From contig CM055104.1 of NCBI GenBank assembly GCA_029204225.1, positions 40,825,929 to 40,889,928 on the forward strand: 64,000 nt of DNA, read 5' to 3'. A program made the position numbers and the translations under genes. Positions 12,201 through 23,397 of this stretch are shown in pieces; the stretch's first letter is position 1, and every line of letters starts with the position of its first letter. This stretch comes from Diphasiastrum complanatum (taxonomy: Eukaryota; Streptophyta; Lycopodiopsida; Lycopodiales; Lycopodiaceae). The notes under the pieces are model-generated. The model ran no database searches and was not told the origin of the DNA. It saw only the letters and a program-made list of their open reading frames with translations.

Positions 12201-15200
12201 AATAACCCTCTAGCCTTTTAAGCATTCCACTTTAGCTAATAGACAAGTTTACATCTTATTACATAAGACTTGACATAAGGCTTAAGTTTTGGCTAATAAA
12301 ACTCTCTTCTGACCAAATCTAGAGTCCTGTGTATACTTGGATGACCTACACATGGTTAGGTTTCTACCATTGAATTCCTTGATTGGCTTGTGATTAAGCT
12401 TCACACTCTTGTTTCTATCCTTGTTGGATCATTCAAAAGAGATAAGGCCATTGTACGAGAAACTTTACTTCAATTTGCTCGTTAAGAAGCATTCTGGTTG
12501 TTCTAGCATTATCAACAAACCTTTGAAAAGACTAAAATTCTACAACATCTACCACCTTGAAAACTTGCTGGTTTTATCGTTTATTCCATATTTACTTTCC
12601 TAGGATCAAACAGTAGGCTATCTTGATATATTTATCTTTTCTCTTGGTTATATCAATAGTTCAAAAAATATTTAAAACTTGATGAACATGTTTTTTGTGA
12701 CTGGTATACATTTTATGTGTTGCTTGCCAACTAGAAACTCCTGAAAGCAAAAATAACGTAGAGAATCTAGTACCAAAATTGCAAGCCAAAATGCTTTTTA
12801 AAACACGAATTTATTATTTGATAGGTTTTCTTCTTGCAAGCCTGTGAATTCATTGGACTTTACATATCAAGCTCATTATCCATTTCTAGGTGGCCGAACC
12901 TCTGTGCAAGTGATTGCGTTTTGCTGTCAAACTGTCTTCCTTTATTCGAAGTATTTCACGGGTTCAATAACTTAGTTCCAGTGACTTGTAGGCCTTAGCT
13001 GCTAACTTGAGATGGGAGTTGAACAAGAGGTTTATCTTCTTAAATATTGATGCCCTATATCTTGAATTTACTAATCATCATTGCGTATGCATTTTCCCAA
13101 TGCAGTGTCTTTTAGACTCTGAGTTCCTAATTACTTTAAGAGAAACCAAACTGTTTTTTGAAACAAAACTGTGTTTGTTGGCTCTGGTGAGTGCTGCTTG
13201 AGCATATAATGATAAGCCAGCAAGACCATGATTTTAGGATCCTCACAGCTTGTAAATGCTTTTCATTTGACTGGCTTCTGCAATATATTGTTGTGTGTGC
13301 AGGTCCTTGTTGATGTAGCAATTGTTTACAATGCCCGTGATGGGAGAAGCACAGTCCAGGTGCGTTTTCTTAGGAAATCTAACGCACTTGCCATTACATT
13401 TGTAATATTTACAAAGAAACTGCCATTATTTGGTTCATAGGCTGAAATGGCCTTTCCACTTGAGTTTCAATTTGATGCTTCAACTGTAGGCATTATTGCA
13501 GCCAACTTGCTGTTTATTCCTTAAAAATTTTCACTTTCAAGAATGTGTCATAAACGCAAATGTTGCTTGGAAGAGATTTGATTGCAAATCAGAAGCTAAT
13601 AATGTTCTGGAATCTTCTTTATTCAGCCGTTGCTTGTGTGTGGGGCTACGAAAGAGCATGAGATGGTGATACATTTTGTGGAACAACTTTTACAGCTAAT
13701 TGACATGTTGTGATTGTTTAGTGTTTAATCTCATGCTGATTTTGGAGCTAAAAAAACATTTTGTACAATGATCAAGTTAGGCAATCCCTTGATTTTTCTT
13801 GTTATAGATTGCAGTGCCTAGGAATGATGATTCAATGGTGGATGACAAGCTAATTGCTGGCAAACATGGGAAATTTTTTTTTCATTCAGTAGATGATGAT
13901 GTGAAAGGAAAACCTGCTTTGACACGATTTCAGCGGTTGAGCACGGATGGTGCATTCAGTATTGTACGCTGTATGCCTCTCACTGGTCGGACCCATCAGG
14001 TACTGGTATAACACCTTGTTTTGCTCAGATAATATTGCTGCATCTGCATACCGCATCATCTATGACCTTAATGTTTGTGAAAATTCTTGTGCCACATGAT
14101 ACAATGTACATCAATAACAACCATTATTTATTTCATATATCTTCACATAATTGATTTCACCAAATCATCAAATGGTCAAAGTCCAGCTATTATACAATTG
14201 ATGTACTGATTTATAATTGACCAGAAATGATGTTGGGGACCCTAGCATCCCTGAGTGCAAATTCAATTCTTCGCAGGAAATGAACTGTTGGGATCAAACT
14301 TTTTCATGTTCTTGTGAGTGCCTATGGCAAATTCCACCACTTGGTATTGGCCTCTTCCTGTGTGTGTCTATCAAAGATTCCAACAGCAAATGTCCTGTAA
14401 AAATCAAGTGGAAAACAAACTTTTTTGCTGCATGCTACCAGAAAATTGATGATAATCGTGTAAATAAGTTGTCTGTTTCTTTTGGATGACTGGTGCCTGT
14501 AACTCTTATCTCTGTTGCAGATGATAGATAAGAAAATTGATCTAGGAGATCCTTTATTTCTGTATTTAAATCATGATTGGCTAGCACATTCTAATATAAG
14601 AACTGTGATTCTGTAGCAGCTTTTTGCGATTTATTACTTGGTGTTAATGAATTCATAGTTGCTGTTTGTTAGATTTAGAGTCTATTGCATCCAGAATCGT
14701 ACCATCTATTGCAAGCAATCATCATTCACAATCAGAGAAGACTAACTACCATTACAATCTCCACTCTCCTCATAATGAAATACAGACCAATACAAAATTG
14801 ATATAGGGGCAAGGTTGCACCCAGATTAATTCGGACCGCCAACTATTATTTAAGTTGCAAGTACCAAAACTTGTAAAACCAAATGTAACCTAATATACTT
14901 ATTAGGTTATATCACAATACGAAGGTCTCATCAAGGTTGTCAACCGACATAATATCTTCTAATACTGCTTGCCAAGCAATATTTTGATAAAGCTTGGGGT
15001 TTTACTTTTTAGCGGTCTCCAACAGTCCATTTGCTAATTTGACCCGATGAACCTGTCCATCTAGATTCACTAAACAGACCTCAATCGTTGACTAATCGCC
15101 TAGTTAGAATCTTGTCTCTATTAGATCTTCTCACTCTTATTGGTACCGCATGAGGCTTTTTCAGAATTTATCAATAAATAGATAGGCCCACTTTCAGGTT

Positions 15201-16155
15201 ATTCTTCTATGACTTTGCAGATCTGTATTCATTTGCACTATTATGTTGCAACAAACGATTGATGTAATAGTTCTTTTGTATATTGCCAGATTCGTGTTCA
15301 TCTGCAACATTTGGGCCACCCGATAGCGAATGATGCACTGTATCTGCATAAGAATCCCGCCAAGCGTTCGAGTCAAGGGACGGCTGCCGATATTGCAGCC
15401 AAACGACCTCATGGTCCCAATTTGTCAGAAACGTCACATGCTCTTTGTAATGAAAAACTCGCAGATTGTGAGAAATCTCTTGATCTCTCTGGAGGGAAAT
15501 CATGCTCAGAAGTTACCGTGGAGCCAAATGCTGGCAAATCTCAGCTGGAGGGAGCACAGGTTCTTTCTATTTGTTGTCAGGCCAGTAAAACTTCAAGTCA
15601 CAGTAGAGAAGATATGTCTGCAACCTGTGGACCTGGTACAGATTTGAGGAGCAATCATGCAGCTTCTGAGAGACAGTTGCAACAGGATAAAATTCTACGA
15701 AATAAGCTGAAAGTTATAGAAAGTTGCGATCGAGAGCTAAATCAACACATATTAGAAAGTGGTCCTATAGATTTTACACTGGATCCTATGTGTACGAATT
15801 GCCCAAATTTAGAACCCTCTGGGTAAGCTGATTAAAGCAACTGAAAGGCCATAAAGATAGTACTGTAAATTCAAGTAAATGTATCAAACCTGTTCATGTA
15901 AGTAACATCTTAAGCTAGGATAACATCCAGTAGATTGACTTTCTCTGTGCAGTTCAGTGAAGTACGCTATATGAAACTGTCAATCAATTGGCAATTGACT
16001 TTCTTTCTGTAGTTCACTGAAGTATTCTTTATATATGTAAATCACCAATTGGATGCAGGTATGAGGATCCCTTGGAAGGACTATGGCTGCACTGTGTACG
16101 ATATTCCAGCTCTAAGTGGTCATATACGTGCCCCCTTCCTAATTGGGCTCTCTAA
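3246..16155 (+). CDS. RNA pseudouridine synthase, RluA family (plant RNA pseudouridine synthase 7 type), 5' exon missing
   Basis: Isomerises uridine to pseudouridine in RNA. Exons: 3246-3323, 5498-5598, 5925-6012, 7861-7939, 8025-8107, 8406-8471, 13303-13359, 13808-13999, 15290-15822, 16059-16155 (stop TAA). Every intron starts GT and ends AG and all phases join, giving 457 codons. The N-terminal S4-like part has WAGKTVVDLFAHEF and VDCGRICVDGQKV. Next come HEPPVAAG and CKPPSIP, then VHPCGQYRKNT. The catalytic motif PIHRLDRLVSG has the aspartate in HRLD, with its codon in the 8025 exon. Later come TGRTHQ/IRVHLQHLGHPIAND across the 13999/15290 junction and a C-terminal MCTNCPNLEP plus GLWLHCVRYS. 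This order matches plant RNA pseudouridine synthase 7 (Arabidopsis At5g51140 family). Oddities: a roughly 130-residue hydrophilic linker in exon 15290-15822 and a 4.8-kb intron full of retroelements. The first exon with the start codon was not found. Confidence 0.93.
3803..4812. mobile_element. candidate non-autonomous terminal-inverted-repeat DNA element
   Basis: The left end (TAGTTGCAGCGCGATTCTGA at 3803) and the reverse complement of the right end (TAGCGACTGCAGGTTGATTT from about 4812) share an imperfect inverted repeat, followed on both sides by GAATC/GATTC-rich sequence. Inside is the GC-rich tandem block and no convincing coding region. It sits in the intron between exons 3246-3323 and 5498-5598. 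I could not identify a target-site duplication, so the family and the exact ends are uncertain. Confidence 0.35.
4036..4172. repeat. GC-rich tandem hairpin repeat
   Basis: Three to four imperfect units of about 40 bp, each a G-run, a short GCTAYCG-type loop and a C-run (GGGGGGCTACCGCCCCCC), followed by GAACCCCCC or GGACCCCCC and a T-rich spacer. Each unit can fold on itself. It lies in otherwise AT-rich intronic DNA. Frames over it give proline/glycine-rich translations that I do not regard as genes. Confidence 0.8.
10191..10345. repeat. inverted repeats built from GGGAAATG / TTTCCC words
   Basis: The stretch contains repeated GGGAAAYG and its complement. The clearest pair is 10235-10255 (TGGGAAATGATTGTGGAAATG) against 10291-10313 (CATTTCTCCACACTCGTTTCCCA read in reverse complement), with a 35-base loop. 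Similar words occur near 9846-9885. This could be a degraded miniature inverted-repeat element; no target duplication was seen. Confidence 0.4.
10640..11124 (+). mobile_element. Ty3/gypsy chromovirus remnant: integrase C-terminus, chromodomain and polypurine tract
   Basis: Translation gives an integrase C-terminal block (CYIGPFCIVKKFNRNA) in one frame and its continuation in a shifted frame (IHPFF, then KKMTLWKG). The intact chromodomain segment follows at about 10945-11097 (LQVTEYLVHWKGRSDDEDTW), ending in a stop. A polypurine tract (AAGGGGAGGGAA) ends at 11124, directly before TGTTAGGGACCC, the start of a 3' LTR. The remainder of the polyprotein is missing. Confidence 0.85.
11125..11530 (+). 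repeat. probable 3' LTR of the chromovirus remnant
   Basis: It begins TGTTAGGGACCC immediately after the polypurine tract. The right end is estimated, because the neighbouring minus-strand gypsy fragment begins near 11537. No paired LTR is in the window, so this end is approximate. Confidence 0.5.
11537..12340 (-). mobile_element. Ty3/gypsy integrase remnant on the minus strand
   Basis: Read on the minus strand, it gives a degraded zinc-binding end (YYWPNLRPYVKSYV type), GLLHPLNIPQKRWESIYVEF, the core motif WVVVDRLTKLAIF, and after an internal gap MEDMLRTYVSHRQSHWEKDY and QPRSPINVETKS, then EMQEMLQLARESI. The SDRDxxF part of the DDE core is absent, which implies an internal deletion of roughly 100-150 bp near 11985. 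It faces the plus-strand chromovirus remnant next to it, so two different insertions or an inversion are implied. Confidence 0.85.
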
Positions 16156-18650
16156 CTTCCTCATGTATTGGATTTGCTATTTTGTTTTGTCAACTTTGAA
16201 ATTAGTCCATTTAACTTGATTGGCTGAATTTGGCTAATCAAGTTTTGATATCACAGTGCAAATAACGGGTCATCAAAATGTGGTGGAAATGTGGATGCAT
16301 TATTTGTCAGATACTCACTGTTACACCTTATGAAGGGGATATTGTTCTAGCCGACTGCAAGCCATGGTCACAAAGAGGCAAGAAGGTATCAGATGTTTTA
16401 ACATTGATCAGAACGAGAAGCAGTGCATTTGAGCAATTCATATATTCATTTTGTACTTCTTATGTAATTTTCAATTGACTGGTTTGAAAGTGATGCCTTC
16501 AAATGTGGCATTTATGTCATTAAGCAAAGCATTCAGCTGTTTAATCTCCTCCTCTTACTTGACAAATTATGTATAGACTAAAGGTAAAATGTGAACATTG
16601 ATGACAATACACCAAAGTTAGGCAGAATCATAATCTGTTAGTGAATGTGGCCTTTGAAAGTCCATTTCAGATCATTACAGGTGCAACAATCCTTGCCAAG
16701 CTTATTTTTGAGCGTTTATTGATGTTATTTTTGGCCAAATTAATTCATATGATTGCTTTTGAATTCCTAGTTAGAATCTTTTTCACATTGGTTTCACATT
16801 GGTTTCACATCGTTTTGTAGTTTTTCCTTCACAAGAAAAGATGAGCACCGACTGATTTTGTAATTCTTGGAATTATTGATGGACTATTCAACAATTCAAA
16901 CATGTTTATAAATACAATCTTAATTCCAAGAACTGGAAACTCTGCACGCTTGTTATCTGTTTGTGTGATGAACAGCCTAAGTATGACTCGTGATTTGCTT
17001 ATGATCCATTAAAAAGAATTGGCTTCTTATATCACTAGGTTCCTAAGCTTCCATTATTTTGTAAATGGTGTTTTTAAGAATGATAATGTTGCTGCCCAAG
17101 TCCTCTGATGATTAGACCAGAATAACACTGGCTGGTAGGAATCAACAGTGGATACTGAACTTTTGAAATGGGCATGCTTTTCAAAGGTATCTATCTGAAC
17201 ATCTGGATAAAACTTTCTTGAGATTATGATTTAGTTTCAGAAAATTTTGATGCTGTAAAGTGTGATATTTCTATCTTCTTCTTAATGTTTAATTGTTCTT
17301 CCTAAGGTGTATCTCTTGTTTGTGTGCGCGCGCACGCACGTGGGCGTGTTTTGAAGCACTTATTATTGCACTTTCAACAGTATTGTTTAACTTTGAGTGA
17401 AACTGAAACAATGTCTGACTTTATACTCATATTTTGGACAAGATTAGAGTAACCTAACTTGGCAATGACCACTTGTTGTGACATGGGTAACAATTGAGAA
17501 TGTGTAGACATGTAATTCTCACAAGAATTTTCCTGTTCTAACACGATTATTGTTGTGGATGGATGCAAGTGAGCATGTTCTCCTCAATTTAGAGCTTTTA
17601 CTAGTAGTTAGGTTTTGTCAAGATGGTATTTTTATTATTTGGTAGCATAACCCTTTGTTTTTGTGCATCATAAGTTTAATTAGACATCCATTGAATCTTA
17701 GCACTTAGTGAGGTACTTAAGTGTATGAAACTTTTACGCTAGTATTAGAGCTTGATTATCATTCTTCCAAGTTCATTCAAGTGATCTATTACTTGTGTAT
17801 GCAAGATTAAAGAGTGGACCAAAACTGGTAGCTAATTTTTTGCATTCTCCTAAAGATTTTGCAACGAAACTCTTGGATAGGTGAATCGACCTTGAGAAAA
17901 GTTTGATAATTTCTTTCAACTATTATTTTGGAGTCTTATGAAAAGTATTTCGCCACTATGTTTTGGATATGGAGTTAGATTTCATTAAGATAGTGATTTA
18001 TTTCAAATTACCCACACTTCTTTCCAATTTCGATAGAGTAGCTTAATGTGAGTAGAAAGTTTGTATTTATTCTTTTCTAGATCCAATATGATCTCTTACA
18101 AGTGTCAAAGTATATTATAAAATACTTATAGAGTGGTTTTGTAGTACTAGGTTATAGTTAATTGTATATGATTTTTTTTTTCCAACAAGTTTGATCAATT
18201 TCTACTCAAACTAGTCATTATATCTCATTATGCTAGTTTAGTGTAAATCAAAGAATGAATTGACTTCATCTAACTATTCTATATGGAAAATTACGATGGA
18301 ATCTATGTTGGTTATACATGATTTGATGGATATTATGATTGACAAATTTGCACAAATACAGTAGACTCTACAAAAAAGTTTAGATTCTCAATATACAAAA
18401 GGTTTTTTTAACTTAATTCTAAGTGCATTTTGGGTTTCATCGTGTCATAGGGTCTTGCAAGTGGTACACTATTCCTAGTGCCATAGTCGTTTTGAAAAAA
18501 ATTTACACGTGTGAAAGAAAATGAAAATCTTTTATTTACTTTGAAAGATAAGTAATTGCACAAAACACTACAATGACAATGTTAGGCAAGAGCACTATAA
18601 CTGATCAAATGGCTAACAAAAAAAAATAAAACCCTTTAGATCTCGAGCAA
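16156..18650. other. intergenic stretch with no recognisable gene
   Basis: AT-rich DNA downstream of the pseudouridine synthase stop codon. Short open frames (16278-16478, 17374-17568) have no recognisable motif. A short purine-pyrimidine alternating run (GTGCGCGCGCACGCACG near 17322) is the only compositional feature I noticed. No clear polyadenylation signal could be chosen. Confidence 0.5.
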
Positions 18651-18989
18651 AGTTATGGATCTAATTCAAGCCCTCTTGAAGGAGGCCAAGAGCTCTACAA
18701 ATCCTACAAATATGCAAATTAATGATAAATACGCAATGAAGCTATATCTTTTGAGAGAGAGAGAGAGAGAAGAAGAAGAAGAAAAAGAAAAAGAAAGAAA
18801 GAAAGCTTTATTAATGTATTTTCCATGCCAAAAGGCATATAAGACAAAAGTACATGTCAAGTATGTGGTAACCATGAGAGCGGAGAGTAGTCATATGTAT
18901 CCATGTCAAGATGTCAGGTCTGTGCTGACGTTGTAGAAGGATGTAATGCGAGTTCCTGGCGCTGCATAAAAGTTCTCGATGTATTGAAA

Positions 18990-19390
18990 ATCATAATCTT
19001 GGTTTTCAATATATTAATCTCCAATCCCCATCTGCTGCAGTAAGGCATGGAGGCTGTCTAACTGTTGCTGTAAACCCTCTTTGGTAGGAGATAAGAGAAC
19101 CACGTCATTTGCATATAAAATTATAGCAATCAAGATACTCCCAAGCCTACAGCCTGTGCATACATCTCTCAATGACTCTCTCAAGCTTGTCAATATATAG
19201 TCCAAACAGGGTTGAGGATAAAGAGCAATATTGTTTCACGCCAACAGTGCTCCAGATATAATCTAAAATGCCGGTGTCACTCCGAAAATAGCCAAGGACT
19301 CTCTCATATAGTGCCATCATTGCCAAGATCGTGTCAGTAGAAAAACCAAGGTCCCTCGGAAAGAGACATTGATACTTGTATAGATTAAGT
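18990..19390 (-). mobile_element. LINE (non-LTR) reverse-transcriptase fragment
   Basis: Minus-strand translation gives, in order, ERVLGYFRSDTGI, a VGVKQYCSLSSTLFGLYIDK segment (the LINE signature normally read GVxQGCPLSPxLF), and LYANDVVLLSPTKEGLQQQL, in which the catalytic YADD reads YAND. The order and motifs are those of a LINE RT palm domain. Frame breaks and the missing aspartate show it is dead. An A/G-rich tract (GAGAGAGAAGAAGAAG, 18752-18800) lies to its left and may be a separate microsatellite. Confidence 0.8.
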
Positions 19391-19410
19391 CATTGCTTTT
19401 CTGCCTCTAG

Positions 19411-20652
19411 TCAGACACTCAATACTTCTATTCAAGCAAATAAAAGTTTACTTTGCATTATAGACTTGGTCACCTGAATCATGCTGCTGTACAACAAATG
19501 TCTAAACATTCTATTGTTCTTGATCTAGACTATCCTAGTAATAAAGTCGAGTTACCTGTCTGTCAAGACTGTTTAGTTGGTAAACAGACTAGGAAACCAT
19601 TTAGATCAAGCCATCAACATACTGCTAGATGTTAGACGTTGTGCATTCAGACATTTCTGGGCTGATGAAGAATCCTTCTCTGAAAGATGCAAAGTATTTT
19701 ATAAATTTTGTTGATGAATTCTCCAGAAGGACTATGGTGTATTTTATCCAGAAGAGATCAGAAGCTTTCAATTGCTTCAAAATCTTCAAGGAGCGTGCAA
19801 TCTAAGAGACTGGAAGGACGATCAAGGCCCTGAGGTTTGACAATGGTGGAGAGTACATCTCTACTGAATTTAAGGAGTACTGCCAAAGCCAAGGCATTGA
19901 GCAGCAATTCATCACTCCTTATAGTCCTCAGTCTAATGGCTTAGCCGAGAGGAAGAACCGTACTCTGGTTGAATCAGCTAAATGTATGCTGGCACATGCA
20001 TCGCTGCCCAAGAGCTTCTGGACCGAAGCTGTCTCCACTGTAGCTTATGTCCAGAATAGATGTTCGACCAAGGCCCTCTCAGGCAAAACACCCCATAAGG
20101 TGTAGACAAGCTCTAAGCCTTCTGTGAAGAACCTAAGAGTATTCGGATGCGTCGCCTACGCGCAAATCCCAAAAGGCACGAGGAAGAAATTCGACTTCCA
20201 AGGTCTCAAGACCATCCTGATTGGGTATACTTCATCTGATAACACATACAAGCTGTATGATCCCGATACCCAATAAATCTTGTACAGTCGGGATATAGTA
20301 TTTATCGAGGATCAGTTCGTCGACATCAAAGGCAAATATATTGTTTCAGGAGAACCTTTATCACCTACCATTGACACGACTATCCAAGATTTAGGCTCAA
20401 GCGTATCCATTGTCGATCCACTATTCGACAACGAATCAGACGAAGACGTTGCTGCTACCCAGCAACAAGTCCCAGGAGTGGTTCATCAGTCGATTCCTCC
20501 CAGAAGATCAAGCCGAGTGCGCACACAACCCACAAGGTATACTCCTGAGTCTGCATGTCTCTTGATACAGGAACCGACAACAGTCGAAGAGGCACTTAGC
20601 CAACCAGACTCTGATCTCTGGAGAGAAGCCATGGACAAAGAGTTCTTGACAT
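19411..20652 (+). mobile_element. Ty1/copia remnant: pre-integrase, integrase and start of RT (+ strand)
   Basis: Translation gives the GAG pre-integrase motif (HYRLGHLNHAAVQQMS, then CQDCLVGKQTRKPF), the integrase core (VHSDISG, KALRFDNGGEYIS, TPYSPQSNGLAERKNRTL), the AEA-type region FWTEAVSTVAYVQNR, RVFGCVAYAQIPKGTRKKFD, and the spacer before RT ending in WREAMDKEFLTS. Several stops (19811, 20104, 20275) and a frame shift show decay. The last 149 codons before the junction are open. Homology ends abruptly near 20652, where sequence of a minus-strand copia begins. No LTR was recognised on the left. Confidence 0.9.
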
Positions 20653-23396
20653 CCATTTGGTGCAATTTGAGGTCTCTCGCGGCTGTTAACGCAATCAAAG
20701 TCCTGATTGACTGCATCTTGACGACATGACTAAAAATTTCTTGATAATCCACTCCTTGGACTTAAGTGAATCCTTTAGCCACCAGTCGTGCTTTCCATTT
20801 GACAATGAAACCATCAGAGTTGATCTTCTTCTTGAAGATCCACTTGTTGTCGATAACTCTCTTGTGAGTGGGGAAGTCGAGCAGTGTCCAGGTCTGATTC
20901 ATCAAAGTGAGTTGTACTCACTTTCCATAGCTTCTTGCCACTTCACAGCATCCTTGGAGTTAATTGCTTTAGCTAGGCTCTCTGGTTCTTCTGATGAAGT
21001 CCAGAATGATTGAGGTGCATACCTCTCAGGAACTGTTCGAGTCCGTGAAGATCTGCGGACGTTTGGTTGACCAGAATGTGATGATGCTTCATCTTGATTT
21101 TCTCCAGATCTGTTCGAGCTAGCTTGGTCTGGTCTGATGACAGGTACTGTCGGCTGTTCGGCTTCTATAGCTGTAGCTGCAAGTTTTGTAGAAGGAACAT
21201 CAATGTTGGAAGAATCCATGCTACGTAAAATAGGATGAAATGACATAGCATCGTTTATCGATGGTTTTTTGAAATCATAGTATGTATGTTCTTGAAATAT
21301 TACATCCCTAGAGACAAATACTACATTGGTGGATGGATCATAAACTTTATAAGCTTTATGTTCATCAGGATAGCCAATGAAAATACATTTATTTGTCCTA
21401 TGATCCAGCTTCTTCCTTAGCTATTTAGGAATGTGAACAAAACATATACAATCAAAGATTTTTAAATGGCTGACACTAGGCTTGTGCCCATGCCAAACTT
21501 CATGATGACTTTGGTGCTGGATCTGTTTTGCACGAAACAGGATGTGGCAGTAGCTTCTGCCCATAACTTTGCAGGTAGGTGTGGGTGATGTAGCATGGAT
21601 CTGGCTGAGTTGAGAAGAGTTCGATTCTTCCTTTTTGCAATCTCGTTCTATTGAGGCGAATAGGAAGTAGTGAACTGTCTTTTGATGCCATGTTTAGCTA
21701 GGTAGTCGGACATCTCGTTGGAGATGTATTCATCGCCACCATCAGTTCGGAGTGCCTTCACTTTCCTAGACCTTTGTGTCTCAGCCATGGCCTTGAATCT
21801 CTTGAAGCATTCAAAGGCTTCAGATTTGTGCTTAATGAACATGACTGTAGACCATCTGGAGTAATCATCTATGAAAGTGATAAAATAGACTGCATCTCCT
21901 AAGGATGGATTTGGCATTGGACCACAAAGATCGCTATGTGTAAGATCTAATATATGCTTTGATTTGATGGAATGTGATTTTGAAAACTTGCTTTTAGAGT
22001 GCTTCCCATAAATGCATGATTCACAAAAGAAAGATTTTCTATCTAATGAAGACGAGAAATTCAAACTATCAACTAAATTATTACAAAGCATATAAGAAAG
22101 TGATCTTGTATTCACGTGTCCAAATCGACTATGCCATAGAACAACATTGTCGTTTATATTTTCATTAGAGATACTAGCTAATGCAACTGAATTAGAGAGT
22201 ACGTAAAAGTTTCCGACTCTAGTGCATGTAGTCAGAGGAGTATCTTTCTCGAATATTGTACACTCCTCAGATGAGAAGGTAACAATGTAGTCCTCATCAG
22301 TTACTGATAACATGTTCTTTGATAACTGAGGAAACATGAAGGACGTTAGGAACACAAATAGATAGATCATTGTTGAAGGTGATCTTCACTATTCCTTTGC
22401 CTTCCACACGTATGGTGCTTGAATCTTTGAGGTAGATGAATTGATCTCTGCTGTAAGCTGCATACTCGGTAAACCATTCCTTGCGAGAGGTCATGTGTTG
22501 GGTAGTGCCACTGTCTAGGTATCAGCTATCAGAGTCTCCGATGCTATTGTTAGCCATTAACAAATGTGTATCCTGCTCCTTGAATCTTGATGTCGTGATT
22601 AGCTCTCTTGCAATATCTGCAGAAGAGCTTCTTGCGCGATCCACCATGTCCACCTTGAGTGTGAGGCTTCTGTTGTTGATGCTACACCTGATTCTTGCCC
22701 TTGGAATGATCTTTCTTCTTGGTGTATAGCGCCATGGATTTGTCTTTGATGGACAGGCTGCTAGTCTTTCTCCGCATTTCTTCTTGAAGAAGATGACCAA
22801 TCACCTTTTGAAGGGTGAGGTCCGGTTGTGTGGAGATCATCACCACAAAGTGCTCATAGGACTTTGGAAGAGAAGAAAGCAAGGTCATGATGACATTATC
22901 ATCTTGAATAGAACATCCTATAGTTGATAACTGATCTAATAGGGACTTGAAGCTGTTGATGTGAGAAGTGATGGCAGTAGAATTAGACATGCTAAGAGTA
23001 AAGAACTTCCTTCTAAGATGTAGTCTTGTGGTTATATCGCGAGTCTCATAGAGACTTGATAACAAGTCCAGCGCTTCCTTAGAGGTTTTGCACGTGGTAA
23101 TGTGAGATATTTGGTAGTCAGCCAGATTGAGGTGATACATGCTAAGGCCTTCTGATCTTTGATCTTCCAGGCCTTTGCTTGATCACCATCTTCTGGTTTT
23201 AGGTCTGCACCTTCTACTACATCCCAAAGATCTCTATCTATCAACATCATTCTAAGTTTCAACTTTTAAATGTAGAAGTTAGAACTGTTAACCTTGTCAA
23301 TGAAGATGAAGAGCTGCCTATATGAGACATGATAATAGTATACAAATAGGACAAATTTAATCTCTTGGTTTATTTGGACTAAGCTCCGATACCAAT
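20652..23396 (-). mobile_element. Ty1/copia element, minus strand: gag, protease, integrase, start of RT
   Basis: Read from right to left: gag (MMLIDRDLWDVVEGADL at 23262 onward, LHLRRKFFTLSMSN, and NVIMTLLSSLPKSYEHFV), a degraded zinc-knuckle region near 22650, the protease-integrase junction, integrase (LWHSRFGHVN; FCESCIYGKHSKSKF; LTHSDLCGPM; ALRTDGGDEYIS; FTTSYSPQ at 21648-22370), the pre-RT spacer (RRSSRTRTVPERYAPQSF), and RT up to QMDVK near 20655. A primer-binding site lies beside the right LTR. Frameshifts separate the pieces, and everything past the beginning of RT is missing, cut at the junction with the plus-strand copia. Confidence 0.92.
23383..23395 (-). other. primer-binding site of the minus-strand copia
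   Basis: The minus strand reads TTGGTATCGGAGC, matching the plant initiator tRNA-Met primer site TGGTATCAGAGC with one change. It lies right beside the putative 5' LTR edge at 23398. Confidence 0.75.
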
Positions 23397-23397
23397 C

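Larger units (their letters stand above)
8472..13302 (+). other. 4.8-kb intron of the pseudouridine synthase gene carrying retroelement debris
   Basis: The intron opens with GTAGTC and closes with TGCAG before the VLVDVAIVYNARDG exon. It contains the TTTCCC hairpin region (10191-10345), a plus-strand gypsy C-terminus with its LTR (10640-11530) and a minus-strand gypsy integrase (11537-12340). Short open frames elsewhere in it (8604-9065, 9491-9906) match nothing I recognise. Confidence 0.85.
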
